From contig OX465286.1 in the NCBI GenBank assembly GCA_949987705.1, forward strand, positions 21,217,676-21,281,675: DNA of 64,000 nt, in the 5' to 3' direction. Below are positions 20,549 to 32,234 of the stretch, piece after piece. Source of the stretch: Thereva unica (Eukaryota; Arthropoda; Insecta; Diptera; Therevidae). The notes under the pieces are model-generated. The model had not been told where the DNA came from, searched no databases, and saw only the letters and a list, made by a program, of their open reading frames with translations. Every line of letters starts with the position of its first letter. Position 1 is the first letter of the stretch. A program made the position numbers and the translations under genes.

Positions 20549-22240
20549 GTAATTTGATACTTTATGCAAGAGACTTAAAATATGTGTAATTTACAGAGAT
20601 AAGGGAAAAATTTATGTTCAATTAAAAAAGTGTAAGTACGGCAGTTCTCCCCTGCTAAACTCATGAGTTTCTACACTTATTCAATTTCAATATTCGTATA
20701 TACAAAACTATGATGATCCTCGAATTAAATTGAGTTGAAATTGATCTGAAATTCGAATTAAATTGAGCTGTCTGATAGACTTGCCATAAACCTCAAACTA
20801 AAATATACCACGATATAAATGCTTTTTAAGTTACACTTTTCTCATGTTTATACGCATATATAATTTACTAGGTGGAACCCGGTGCGCCTCACTGCACTCA
20901 TAAGCCAATAGTATGGCGTGCGCCAAAACAATTTGGAATGTTAAAATCATTGGGCAGTGAGAGTCTCAAATTCCGCCACACGCAAGTTGTCGAGTCGAGT
21001 CGAGGTATAACAGCCTTATCGAGCGATTCGGCCATGGTGCATTCGTCCCAAATTACAATTGTGCACGTTTTAAAGACTTTAGCAATCGGAAATTTTTGCT
21101 GATGTTAAATGTAGATGTTTCTATCTGGTTCAAATTCAATGGGAGCTTGCGTGCTGAATGCACTTGTAAATCAAAAGCATTTTTAAATCTATATAAATAT
21201 CCAGGTACCATAGCTCAAAAACTAACAGCATCCGATTATTGAATTTGTCGTCTTTTTGGCTTCGAGATGTTTTATTTAAGCCATAAATTACTAAAATCGG
21301 GTACATGCAGCCGAAGTTATCACCGGGAGAAAATAAGGCCTGGGTTGCTTAATTCGCCGAAATAAATCGAATAAAAAATGTACTAAAATCAAATAGTACG
21401 GAGTAAAAAGTTGTAGCATAAAAATCGTAGCAGAAATACTACAATTGTAGTAGGGTGGCAGCGCTGATCTATAGTATTCATATATCTATGTTTAATGATT
21501 TCGCGAAAATTCAATAGTACCAATCAAAATTAATTTCTTTCAACTTAATTTAACACAATTAACTTAACTTAATTTAACAAAATTTCTACCCAAGATGTCA
21601 AAAGCCATCTTTAAAATTTTGAACTTGAAATTATTTTCTAACTTTAATAATAATTTCTTGGCTTTTCTTATAATAATTGTTAAATTAATTTAGCGGTATC
21701 ATTTTGCTGCATTTCATCCTTTTTAATAATATTCCACAGGAATTTTATTTATTATTGCTTCTTTTTTGCCCACCCTAGAGAACATATGTCAAAAAATTAT
21801 CTTTAATCATAAAAACACGTCTGCACATCACGGCTGAAATGAAAATAAAACACTAAAGTGATACAAAATGAAATTAAAACAGACAGCTGATCAGAAAAAG
21901 CGAACGTAAGACGCTTTAAAATCGAGACGCACTTCCTTCCCACTCTGGCCCCATCTACAAATTTCGTGTTGAAAAGTTGCGGAATCACTTTACTTTTGAA
22001 ATATGTTTTATGTTTATGTTTGTTTTATGTTATATATCACAGAATTGTATTAATATGTTAATTTTTACATTTTATTATAAAGTGAAGTTAGTTTTTTATG
22101 TCTTGTAAAAGAAATGAGTTGTTTTTATTTCTAATAAAAAAATATATTTAAATTGTTAAGAGATTGTAAACGTTTACCTTTCTGGTAACACTATTTTATT
22201 GTTAGACATCTGACAGTTATATGTTATTGAATAAACTTCT
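20549..22240. other. No gene recognised
   Basis: AT-rich. The frame at 20872-21102 and the GC-richer GTGCGCCTCACTGCACTCAT region near 20880 match nothing I know. At 22140-22340 there are features that could be a copia-type LTR or leader (a GACAGGCTGTGGGCCCAAAC segment), but no edges are clear. Confidence 0.4.
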
Positions 22241-22449
22241 TGTAGAACCATCAGAACTGGACAAACGTGGCTTATTATTTGCCCTCGATATAATATCCTC
22301 GACAGGCTGTGGGCCCAAACACCACAAGGTATCCTAGATATCCCACAGTAAAGCCTCCAGAATAATTGATGAAAGGAAAGAGAAAGTGAAATAAAAATAA
22401 AAGGTAAAAGAGAAATTAATAAAGTTAAAACATTTTTCCTTCAGAAGCA

Positions 22450-22851
22450 AAAATAAAATCAAAATGTCCAGATGAATGGACCTTGTTGCTAGCGGGCCTT
22501 CCAGATGAATACAAGCCGACGACCATGGAAATAGAGAGCTCGGGCATTAAAATTTCGGGAAATTTTGTTAAAACAAAGTTGCTGCAAGAGGTGAAATTCA
22601 ATAACGCGGGAATGATGAATCAGCACTTTAATCAAGAAAATTTAAGCCGGGTAGAACAAATATCTCAAAAGTGCGAAAATACGGTCATCTTGCCACATAT
22701 TGTAAAAACAAAACCAGAAAGAGCCTTCGTCCATATACCAATTCAGCGAAGAAAGAAGCGGGACATGAAGGTGAAAGAATGTATATATTGTGGTAATTTC
22801 AACATGCGGTTTCACCTTACTGATAATAAGAAACCCGAATTTAATATATTA
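22450..22851 (+). pseudogene. Ty1/copia gag remnant
   Basis: The frame encodes LLAGLPDEYKPTTMEIESSG, then KISGNFVKTKLLQEVKF, the C-terminal half of copia-type gag (the UBN2-like family), followed by a degraded zinc knuckle near ECIYCGNFNM. The native N-terminus is absent in this frame. It is cut near 22851 by a foreign segment and copia pol resumes at about 23366. Confidence 0.7.
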
Positions 22852-23362
22852 TGTTAGAACTTTATTGAAATTAACTATCTATAACGCGTTAGGACGGGAT
22901 GTCGCTTGATGGAACTTTCGGATGAGTGAGAAAAGTGGAGATGCCGGAAATTGGCTAGATCACTGAACTTTGGAGTTCAGTGATCGAGGGAGTGTTCGGA
23001 TTGATCGTTTTGATCGTGCCGGAAGTTGTTGTGTGACATTTCGTAAAGTTCGGTAATTAAACTTTACACGATCACTACATATATTTATCGGTTATCTACA
23101 GAACACAGAAGGATACAGCAGCCTTATTCTCGTTGTCGAGTGACGTGATAGATGTGTCACTTCGACCTTAAATTTGTATTCTCATTGTCAATCTAAAAGA
23201 CTCCTGGCGAGTAAACCGATAAAATTTGTATTTAATTGTCGCAAGGTGGCGTGTGAAGTGACATTTTCCTCGATACGTGTGTGTAGTTATCGACAGTTTC
23301 ATTCCACCACTTCCCTCGTAGTCACGTCACTCGCCAGCGAGAATACCACCTCACGTTAATTG
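22852..23362. mobile_element. Insert in copia, containing a MITE copy
   Basis: Copia coding sequence stops before this segment and resumes after it. It starts TGTTAGAACTTTATTG, which on the minus strand reads as an AATAAAG...CA end, so the left part may be an LTR end in minus orientation. The right part (23119-23361) is the CAGCCTTATTCTCG MITE. Boundaries are approximate. Confidence 0.45.
23119..23361. mobile_element. MITE, TTATTCTCG terminal repeats (copy 1)
   Basis: Left end CAGCCTTATTCTCGTTGTCG, followed by AGTGACGTGA; the right end is the inverse, with TCACGTCACTCGCCAGCGAG. The interior is about 75% or more like the copy at 56609-56858 by eye. GATACAG/GATATAG flank the ends, a possible 7-bp trace of a target duplication. 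Confidence 0.65.
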
Positions 23363-23365
23363 ATA

Positions 23366-23913
23366 TAGAAAACTACAATTTAATTAAAGGAAGAGATGTT
23401 ATCTTTTTAGAAATTTAGTTTGCGGATTCAGAAGAGAAGTCGAAACCATCGCAGATATTTTTCGAAAAAAAAAAATCATCAACACCGAAATTAAAATCGG
23501 CGCATGTAACTTTCTCAGCCAGTGACAAATATACACAGAAGACCACACAAAAAAGCCGAGATGAAGGAATCATTTCACAGTGCATCAGGCAACGAAAGTG
23601 AAACAGAAAACTCAGCTCACTTTTAATAACTTCCGGATTGAAACAAACGATGATAGATCAGAAGCGGAAACGGCATAGTAATATTAGCCATTTACGTTGA
23701 CGACTTAAGTGTCATGTCAAATCGAATCGAAATATACGAAGAAAACTAAGATGTAAACTTTATAAATGAGAGACTTGGAACAAATTAACTTCTTCTTGCG
23801 AATGGAAACAGAAATAAAGGAGAAGGAAGGGAAGCTTGTAACAAATCCAAGAAAATAGATTCTAAAGAAATTCAACTTGCGAAAATATATCTTAGATGGA
23901 AGCGATTGGAAGC
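23366..23913 (+). pseudogene. Ty1/copia pol remnants
   Basis: First piece: ENYNLIKGRDVIFLE, the end of copia integrase (the SRDVxF block). Further on, frames are broken, and at about 23680-23715 the plus strand encodes VILAIYVDDLSVMSNR, containing the YVDD catalytic motif of copia RT. Most of the RT before the motif is missing. The remnant is cut at 23914 by the poly-A end of a jockey-like LINE. Confidence 0.7.
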
Positions 23914-24036
23914 TTTTTTTATGTGGCAGTTCTAAGCACATGAGTCCCTTTGCAATACCAGTCCGTTATGTCGTTTGTCACGTCATGGTGCAATGTCTAG
24001 CAATAAGCCTAGTACGGGTGGGAAATAGGCTAAGCG

Positions 24037-26290
24037 TTATGAGGGTTCGGGAGGGTATTCAAGAAGGTGGCGTGAGCCCTGCATCTGAACTCTTGGATGT
24101 TGTACGGGTTCGGAAATACTGACTGCAAAAGGTTGTTCGAGTTTTTTTTTATTTAAAAACGAATTACTAGAGTGCAGAATGCGTGAAAGGTGGAAGAAAT
24201 GCGACGAGCGGGCCAATCTCGGCAGGAGAGTGTTTATTTCGGCGAAACAGTCGCTATGATAGTAGCGATATAATTTTGTCAGCGCTGCTACTTTTCTACG
24301 GTGGCTCAAAGGGTCGATGGTGGAGCAAACGGCGTCGCCAGCGATATGTTTGTCTTTTATCTAACCATGCTAAGGAGGTTTTCGGAGCGGCGCCCCAAAA
24401 CAGTTGCATTCGAGAAGCGGCCGAATGTAGGACTTGTAAATTACAGCACGGGCCGATGGCTGGAAGAAGAAGTTGGACCTCTTGAAAACTCCCAAGCACT
24501 AGGATGCTTGTTTGGGGATTAGGAATATGTGGTCATTCCATCGCATGTATTTGGATAATGTCATGCCTAAGATGTGTAGAGAGCGGTCGGCCATTAGTTC
24601 GAGTTGTTTATCGATGTCCCCGATGTCAAAGTCGCGATAGTAATGGTTGGGAGTAGGTGGACTAAAAATATCGCGGGTAGGTTGTGGCAGTTCCTTCCTC
24701 CCCAACTAAGCTGCTGTTCGCATTGACTCTATACGAAGAAAATAGATTGTCAACAGTATAAAGGGCCTTTCCTGAGACTCTAGTCATTCACATAAAAAAA
24801 AACTTCACCCACGGTCACGGATGGAGAGGTGTTGAACTACCCCTCGTTGAAATAAGATAGTACTTGGTTTTGGTGGGGTTAAATTCAATACGGTTCTTGC
24901 TTCCCCACTTTAGAATGAGATTAATGTCGTTATTGATAAAGTGGGACGTTAGTTCACGGTCATATAGGCAGAGACTGGCACGTGTCTGTCTTGTATCGAA
25001 GCTGTAAGAGTAACGCAGGGTACCGTCGTCAGCGAAGGTGAGAAGTTGGTTGGAAGCAAGGGCGGATCTAGAAAAGTTTTTTAGGGGGGGCGATCTGAGT
25101 AATAAAAAATTTTAAGGATATTTATTATTTGTAGTGTTTATATGTTAATGAACTTGTGAATATGTATTTAAAAATATACTGTTTGAATGCTTCTACTTCG
25201 GGATATGTCTAAGAAATAAAATGAAATCTGAGTGAAATGAAAAAGAGGTTGAGGCTGTAAATGCTAAAATTTTTATTTTAGAGGGGCGATCGCCCCCATC
25301 GCCCCCCCTGTGGATCCGCCCCTGGTTGGAAGGGATTGAAAGTATGTCATTTATAAAAATAATATAGGGAAGGTGATAAAATTGACCCCTGCGGGACCCC
25401 TGCAGAGATTGGGTGCAATGCGGATTTGACGCCATCCAATACTTTCTTGATTGAACGCGCGGAAAGGAAACTCTCGATCCACTTCTGTAGAAGTGTGTCG
25501 ACTCCAATAGCTTTGAGTCTAGCTAACAGGGCTGATTGTCATACTTTATCGAAAGCCTTGGAGATATCCAGAGCAGCCAGTCTAGACTCACAAGATCCCT
25601 GCAGACTTCGGCTGGAGTGTTCTGTAAAACAAACTAAAAGACCACCAGTGGATCTTTTTTGTCGGAAGCCATACTGTCTGTCGTTTAATAGTAGGTTGGA
25701 TGCTAGATATCACATAAGGTTTTTGTTGATTATCGTCTCCATGGTTTTGGAGAGAATAGAAGTAATTGCCTATGGGCGGGCGGTAGTAGGAGGGACTGCT
25801 GCAGTCACCTTTCTTCGGAATGGGCTGAACAAGGGAAAGTTTCCAAGAGTCAGGATAGACTCCGGAGAAGTATTATAGGGTAAAAAGAATGCGCAGAGGT
25901 TTAGCTAAAGATGAGACGCACTGTTTTAAGACGATATGGGGTATATTAGCGGGTCCAGTGGATTTGTGGGTACCGAGGTCCTTGAGGCACCTGTACACTT
26001 CGCAACACATTCATTTTTACCCTTTCAGTGCATTGGTTGCATTGATGAAACAATTTTCGTATAAATTGGTACCGATAGGATTAAATAGATCATATCAAGT
26101 CACAGCCAGACCTAAAACACCGGTGTATCCAGAGACGCACAGAGGGGAATACGCTCCGGGCCCCGTTGTCGAGGGGCGCTCAACGGTGGGAAGACTATTT
26201 TCTGAAAGTAGATTTCTAATTAATTCAAGGCTTTTCGTCAAAAGGCTATCAAATGGCACAAACAGTACAAACCCTAATGTAAAGCTTACA
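24037..26290 (-). pseudogene. Jockey-like reverse transcriptase, frameshifted
   Basis: In order on minus: STGPANIPPYRLKTVRL (RT block 1), NLLLNDRQYGFRQKRST, AALDISKAFDKV (first catalytic Asp), LQKWIESFLSARSIKKVLDG, GVPQGSILSPS, FADD with the MITE inserted just upstream, NRIEFNPTKTKYYLIS, then SLHILGMTLSKYMRWNDHIF and SHRRKVAALTKLYRYYHSDC. Stops and frameshifts break it throughout. The enzyme would copy its own RNA at a nicked target. Confidence 0.8.
25057..25324. mobile_element. hAT MITE in LINE, perfect 8-bp TSD
   Basis: Left end CAAGGGCGGATCTAGAA, right end inverse of CAGGGGCGGATCCACAG; G-rich GGGGGGGCGAT blocks follow each. GTTGGAAG is repeated exactly at 25049-25056 and 25325-25332. The uninterrupted LINE copy near 63920 has the target once (GTGGGTTGGAGGGGATTG), confirming the insertion. 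Its ends match the hAT at 17724-19098, which or whose relatives could have mobilised it. Confidence 0.92.
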
Positions 26291-26359
26291 ATACATTTTT
26301 TTACATGGTGAATATTCTTCGTAACAAAATTTATTGTAAGTGGGGAGAAGGAGCCACCA

Positions 26360-26900
26360 ATTATATTTTTCCCGGAGAAAAGCTGAAAATTGGAACACCC
26401 TCGAATTTCTCCACATCTCCAATTCAAAAGGTCAAAAAATCTGTATACATATATCTTATGCGCTAAGTTTGATCGCAAAGTAGTTTTTACAAAATTGGTA
26501 GATTATGCGATTATCACCAAAAAAGATGTTATACAGTTTGCCGTACGAATTTCCATTCATGAGATATAGTGGTTTTGGAGGTTTAAAATACTCATATGCC
26601 CTTAGTGGTAGCCCTTATAAGGGTTCAACTGCAGGACTCACTGCCTCCTTGTTTTGCACCTCCAGACTACCCTTAATTTGTCATATACTTTATACAATAT
26701 ATCAACATGCTGAGCATACTAATAGACATTGCACCATGGCGTGAATGAAGTGACGGACTGGTTATACCTAACCCTAGACATCAAACCTTCAATAATATCT
26801 ATTGCTGGACTACGTGGATAATATTTTTAGGGGCTATTCCCAACTATCCACTATGATATACTAGAGTATTTACGAAAACATCATCTCCAGATATCGAGTA
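26360..26900 (+). mobile_element. Diverged arm of the palindromic element
   Basis: Sequence order follows the arm at 5632-5727 plus 10801-11160: GCTGAAAATTGGAACA, then GGTCAAAAAATCTG, GTAGATTATGCGATTATC, AATTTCCATTCATGAGATAT, TTAAAATACTCATAT, then TTGCTGGACTACGTGG and TATCCACTATGATA. A piece of jockey-like LINE 3' UTR lies within it at about 26600-26795. Only one arm is present. Confidence 0.65.
26600..26795 (+). mobile_element. Jockey-like LINE 3' UTR fragment
   Basis: Contains CTAATAGACATTGCACCATG and GTGACGGACTGGTTATAC, the plus-strand form of the 3' UTR seen inverted at 7300, 23914 and 63010. No poly-A run is retained. Confidence 0.6.
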
Positions 26901-26944
26901 GATGTACATATGTGGCTAACCGAGTAAAGGAGATACAAGAACTT

Positions 26945-27330
26945 ATTAGTGAAAAGTTCATTTTAGGAAATTACAACAGGATATCTGGACCGGTCGTATC
27001 AGTTTGGATTTGGATCCATTGGGGAAGCGAACCTCACAGGCTCGTATCTTCCCATCTCTTCCTGGGAATATCGTAGTTACCACCGCCAACTTCCAAAAGA
27101 ATTTTGATGAAGAAGTATCGTAGACTTGGACAACATCAGCAGACTTGATTTGCATTTCACCCCTCATAAGACATAGGACGGACCGGGGTTGCTGCAAGTA
27201 ATCTATTCTCCAGCGTTTCTAGATGAAGTCCCTGAATTTGCATCGAGCGACCCAAGGTTCTCGTAATTTCCAGTTGGACGGTTGAGTTGGGGCAACTCCT
27301 GAAGGGAAAAGGATGGCTGAATGCCTGCCA
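26945..27330 (-). pseudogene. BEL/Pao integrase C-terminal fragment
   Basis: On minus: FRDFI then a stop-containing linker, RGEMQIKSADVVQVYD, FFWKLAVVTTIFPGRDGKIR and ACEVRFPNGSKSKLIRPVQ, the C-terminal (DUF5641-type) domain of BEL/Pao integrase, with its W-K-L-G/A-x-V and PGxDGxxR block. The catalytic core is missing. It is unrelated in position to the BEL element at 47-52.6 kb. Confidence 0.8.
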
Positions 27331-28049
27331 TGCAAAAAATGCATCGTTGTCAAAGGCGCTAGATCTAAAGTATCATCGGAGATATATGTATGTTAACGGT
27401 CTGGAATTTATGATGTCTTCAGTTTCAGCTAATGTGTTCAGTTCATAGTCGTTGAGTGTTGATTTTCTGATAACAACTTCCAGTATGTTTTTCTACATAA
27501 CTTCCTCTTAACAACATAGTGTGCAAAACAAAAGCAAAAATACCACAATAACAAATACGAAACACCCCCATTCTAAAATCATTTTGTATTGACCTGAAAA
27601 CCCTTGTTGGGGTGGATAAATCCTGCCACTTTGCTTAAAACTTTTACGTTTGCGAAACGAAAACGTATTTATGTACATATGGCATGTTTATTGACGAATG
27701 GTTTACTTTTACATATTAATGTATGCCGTTTGGTAATACTAAATGGTGATCGATATCAATATCAGCTCCTCGTTCCCATGACCTACAATGACTGATAAGT
27801 ACACCAGTACTTGTCAGAATTTTTAAATGAATCAATCAATAAATGGTTTGACAATTGGGAGGATGGTGGTCTTGTGTTGGTTATTTGTTTGTTTTTTTTT
27901 TCTTTTTCTTAATTTTGTTGTGGGGGGGTTTTGTTTTTGTAAATGGTAATTGGACCAAGCAACCACTACACGCAAATATCGCAATTTTTGTTTTTAATAC
28001 AGTTTTCATTTTGCTTGCATACTCAATAAATTTCGCCAAGAAATACTGA
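27331..28049. other. No gene recognised
   Basis: AT-rich, with T-runs and a G-tract near 27895-27935. TTTTTAATACAG at about 27990-28001 is a plausible 3' splice acceptor on plus but has no clear exon behind it. Confidence 0.35.
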
Positions 28050-28211
28050 ACCCCTTTCGACAATCCCACCGCTGCCACCACAGCACGTTCCGCGCGCAAA
28101 CCCAAATTGAATTACAGAATTCTGCATGACTCCTCAAAACTGGTGCTTGACAAGCGTCTTGTAGCGGCTTACTTACTTTCTAAACAGCAAGAGGCTTTGC
28201 AAAGTAAATAA
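28050..28211 (+). other. Short open frame, possible host exon end
   Basis: An open frame of 53 codons without ATG, opening TPFDNPTAATT and ending HDSSKLVLDKRLVAAYLL..., stop TAA at 28209-28211, overlapping an AATAAA. It is about 45% GC in an otherwise AT-rich area and has balanced amino-acid composition with an amphipathic, basic C-terminus. No family is recognised. It could be the end of a host coding exon or a fragment of an unknown element. Confidence 0.25.
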
Positions 28212-28849
28212 ATACGAGCTTATGGAAAACTTTTATTTGTTTTAATGTTTGGAAATCAAATCACCGGCATTTCTGATTTCGCCTAGTGAGTCTTCCCCCT
28301 CTAAAATCGGAATAACTGGATACACAGTAGCCCTTCGTGGGTGGATGTATGTATATAGATAGATGATAAGGCTCTTGTGAGAAATATCATTCATGACAGT
28401 TTGGTAAGCTGTATTCTTTTTATTGTTTAAATTAAGAAAATAAACTTTCAGAGAAAACTTAATTAGATTTTTCATTTTGCTGGGAGACATGCTGCAGGGA
28501 AGACAAAAAAATACACGTTGGGCAGGGAGTGAGGAGAGTAATACTCAGGTGTAATAATTTCGTAATAAATTCATGTTAATGACAATGGGGGAAGGTGATA
28601 AATTCTGTTGGACCTAAATAATATAAGAAGATTGGAAGAACGGGGGAGTGCCGGGTGTGTCTCTAGGTAAAGTTTAGCAATTTTGTTTTGTGTTTAATAT
28701 TAGCTAAAAGGCACGTCCAATGTTATGATTAAAATTTCATACAGATGTCGATTGATGGCTGCGTACGATTTTTGTTTTTTTTTTTTAATTGATCATTATT
28801 TTGTTTGACGTTAATTCACTTAAAATTACGCAGAAACTTTACACGGCGA

Positions 28850-29115
28850 ACTACTGCGGCTCTTTCGTTCTTCTTGTGCTTCCGGTCAACCTAGTTCATT
28901 TATGTTGGGACGGTCATATCCAAAGAATCAGGAATTCCAGGATGCGGAATAAAGCCCTGAATCTACTGTCAGATGTCAGATAGGAAGAGATCAGTCGGCA
29001 AATCACGGCCAAGATGTGAAGACTGTTTGTGAAGGCTGATGCAGCTAAATTCTTCAATACAAGAAACTGGACGCAACCTGCGGAGCGGGAGATAAAGAAA
29101 GAGCTGAGTGCAAGA
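28850..29115 (+). pseudogene. LINE ORF2 C-terminal remnant
   Basis: Plus strand gives HLCWDGHIQRIRNSRMRNKA (the WxGHvxR block that follows RT in RTE/L2-like LINEs) and then KADAAKFFNTRNWTQPAERE, a DAxxLLxTRNWxxxAxDR tail. One stop separates the pieces. The clade is not resolved. Confidence 0.5.
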
Positions 29116-30260
29116 CTTTAATTGGGCAGTAGATTCATTGAAGAAGAAGAGGACAAAATATGTGAACTTGGTGCGGTAGGAGTCTCGTTCTCAATAACAT
29201 TACCCTTGTTTGGGGGGAGCCCAGTCATCGTATCGTCAAAAGCAATGAAAAGGCGAATACCTTGGACAGACAGGGCTATGAAACTGCAATCATCGCTCTG
29301 CCCCAAGCTATTGGGGCATCTATCAGGTTGCAAGAGAGGGCCCTTTCCTATCACACTTTGATTAAAATACTAAAATCTGGAGTATCGCCCCTGGAATGGC
29401 CAACTCTAAGAAGTTACTTCTTGTGCTATGTTCAAACGCGGCCAACGAATTGTTGGGCACAGTAGAAAGGATGTTATGACACTTATTGACTTGATTACAG
29501 CGGATACTGCACCCTGACTTACCACTTAAGCTGGAAACAGATACATACTGGCGTGCGATGCGTGTGGCCGATCCGTTGCATGCGGAAACTTTTTACTGAC
29601 AGATAGCTGCACGCTTGCGCTCTGTCTCGCCTTTCACATATAACCAAAAAATCTAAGCGACGAGTGTATGTGTTTATTGGGTGTGCTTGTTTTTGGGCAT
29701 ATTTGAGGCTATATCGAATATGGCAATGTGGAAAATTTTGAACCAAGAAGCAACTTATACGTTGTCAGATCCCATTTGAATGCACGTACTTCTATAATAT
29801 CCTTGCAAGCTTGAATGTATTCTTCTAAAGCTTTATGGAGGATGGGAAAATCCCACATTCAATCTTTGCCTGGAGGAGGTTGAGTCTGGTCTTCATGTGA
29901 ATGCCCCAGAAAAAATGCTAAAATGGTCAGCCGCGGCGGCTACAAAGCGGTCGAACGAGAGCCACAAGAACTTCGGACGCCGGCAAGCGCCTTAGGGAGT
30001 CGGGATAGGAGCAACTGCGGCAAAGGTTCGCTCAAACAAAAGAAGGGGGAAGCCGCCACAAAGAAGAGGTTAAAAACGGCCAGAGAAGCACGCTCAGTGA
30101 ACAGGGAGCGAATCGCTCGGAGAGCGAGACTAGCCAGAAAGAGGAGTCTGCTTGGACATCTTAAGGAAGGTCAGATCGAACACTTACTTAACACATCTTG
30201 TGGACAAGGTAACGTGGTTCAGTCGTGGGGCTGCCTCCAGTGCAACCGGAGGCCCAATTA
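29116..30260. other. No confident gene; basic ORF 29923-30261
   Basis: The plus frame 29923-30261 (112 codons) is Lys/Arg-rich (KKGEAATKKRLKTAREARSV) and matches nothing I know. It could be a LINE ORF1 scrap. The 29262-29465 frame is likewise unplaced. Confidence 0.3.
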
Positions 30261-30261
30261 G

Positions 30262-32233
30262 CGCTTTGGTGCGCCATAGTGTTGCCACAACTCATGTACC
30301 TCATTTTCACTGGTTGTGAGGTCAGATGCCATGCTGGGGAATGATGCCATGCTGGGGAATTTAGGAAGCTTATCAGTGATCTGATCTCCAGTCTGCAGAC
30401 CCCTCTTAAGTATTCCAAATCGTAACTGTCTAGTGAGCGCTGCCTGGCTTTAGATAAATAACGTGCAGAAACGGTGTTTCTGTGTCGTTTCTCTCCCTGC
30501 AAATACGGCAAAGAACGGGATTCCTAACTTAGCAGCGTGATCTCCCATGGGCCAATGTCCTGTGAGGATTGCCGTGATTCTGGCAATATCTAGTCGGAAT
30601 TTGTTTAACAAGCCTATTATGCTTTGTACCAAGCCTATCCAGCTCAACTCTGCATCGCCCCGCTAGGTTGGAGTGCATGCTTACTGAATCCTGAGTTTAG
30701 GCTTGAAAATTCCAATGCTACATCCTTGTGAAGGTTTTAAGTTTATCTTCTGGCAGGCCTTAGTATCGCCAGCACTTCCGCATGAAATATACTAGCGTAC
30801 ACCGGGAGATGCCAGGATTGTGAACTGTTAGTGGTTTCTAGAAAAACCGCTCCCTCTCCGACACCCTCTGACGCCTTGGAGCCGTCGGTGAATACTCGTA
30901 CATCGAACTTTCTCAGGACACCTCCGTTTCTGCACGCTCTTCTTCTTGTGGCTAGATGTTTGATGTGATGGTCGAGAGGACGGGGTGTAGGTACAAGAGA
31001 ACATCAAGGGCTTTCATTGACATGTTATCGTGGCCCTTGTGGCCCCTATAGTTGCCGTTCTATGGACCTTTCCCAATTTTATGACGTTATAGGACCTGCT
31101 CAGCGCTGGCCATTGAACTAGCGAACCATATGTGAGAATTCTGGCTTAAGACCCCATCTCATGCCAAAGGTCTGTTTACAGCCGTAGAAGGCTATATAGG
31201 CTTTCTTTACTCTTCCGTCGATGTTCGTCTTCCAGTTGAGTTTAGGATCCAGTATTAGACCCAGAAATTTCACTCTGGAGGCTAGGGAGAGAACTTGAGG
31301 AGATTGAAGGTAGGAACTTTCGTTTTCACTGTGAAAATCATCAACTCAGTTTTTCCCGGATTATCTGCCAGCTGCCCAGCACCAACTTTATCTAGGCATC
31401 CTTGCATGATTTCACTAATCTCTGTTGGAAACGTTCCGGACACCATTATCATCACTAGGTAATCAGCGTATGCTACTACTTTAGCTTCGGTTTTGTCTAG
31501 TTTTTGTAGTATCGTTACTAACTACAGAAAAGAGGAGATGACGCCTCCTTGTGGTGTAGCTCTGTTGGCGAATACCGTCTACCCCAAATCTGTTTTGATT
31601 ATTCTAGAGCCGCTAGCTATAACCTAAGGCCTGCTTCTACGTTTGTGAGAGCTTTTCGAATCGATTCAGCACACATGTTGTTAAAGGTGCGTTCTATGTC
31701 TAAGAAGGCTGCCAAGGTATATTGTTTATAATATAGAGTACTTTCAATAGTTTCCACCACCTCGTTCATAACTATCTCGGTGGATCTACCACTGAGATCT
31801 GGCATGTAGATCTGGTGACAGTAAAGTTACATCTATCAATTGGCGGATGTGGGAGTCGGTGACCCTTTCTAGTGTCTTAAACACAAATGATGTCAGGATA
31901 ATCGGGATATAGCCCTTCGCGGATTCGTGACCCCTTCTCCCTATCTTTGGTTTGAAGATGACCTTCGCCCATCACTCATAGCTGAGCACCATGCAGCTCT
32001 TGTACGTAACCACCAGCCATGGTACTACTACCTCAGGTAGTTTCTGCAGCATGACTGGTAGTATGCCGTCCGGGCCGGTTGTTTGAAGAGGGAGAAGCTG
32101 TTAAACGTTCAGAGGACCTTTTCGTTTGTAATAATTGCGGCAATCTCCTCCCAGGAGTATCTCTGTCGATTCCCCAATGCTTTGACTTCATCTTCGTCCT
32201 TACAACAGGGAAAGTGCGTGCTCGTTAATCGCT
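30262..32233 (-). pseudogene. R1/LOA-type LINE ORF2, heavily decayed
   Basis: On minus, from right to left: IIMNEVVETIES-like lead, TLAAFLDIERTFNN (RT, first Asp degraded to the DIE context), TPQGGVISPL, VVAYADYLVMMVSG (YADD box changed to YADY), LADNPGKTELMIF, then RNase H start VRVFTDGSKASEGVGEGAVF, and further decay to 30262. Order and RNase H presence match the R1/LOA group, as at 5728-10805, but divergence is much greater. It is bounded on the right by the SINE T-run. Confidence 0.7.
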
Positions 32234-32234
32234 C

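Larger units (their letters stand above)
23914..26300 (-). mobile_element. Jockey-like LINE, longer copy (minus)
   Basis: Starts with a T-run (its poly-A) and the shared 3' end ATGTGGCAGTTCTAAGC, and extends upstream on the minus strand through the RT domain. It carries a hAT MITE at 25057-25324. Compared with the copy at 63010-64000 it keeps a segment of about 100-130 bp after the catalytic FADD that the other copy lacks. The endonuclease and ORF1 are not visible, so it is 5'-truncated or decayed. Confidence 0.85.

Noticed and set aside
20872..21102. 76-codon plus frame with HCTHKP as a zinc finger
   Set aside because: The Cys/His spacing does not fit any zinc finger and the frame is short.
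25426..26311. Plus frames of 140-150 codons antisense to the LINE RT
   Set aside because: Shadows of the RT coding strand; the minus translation holds all the RT motifs.
26095..26478. 127-codon minus frame as a new gene
   Set aside because: It overlaps the upstream part of the jockey-like LINE and the foldback arm; the reading frame is a mixture of both.
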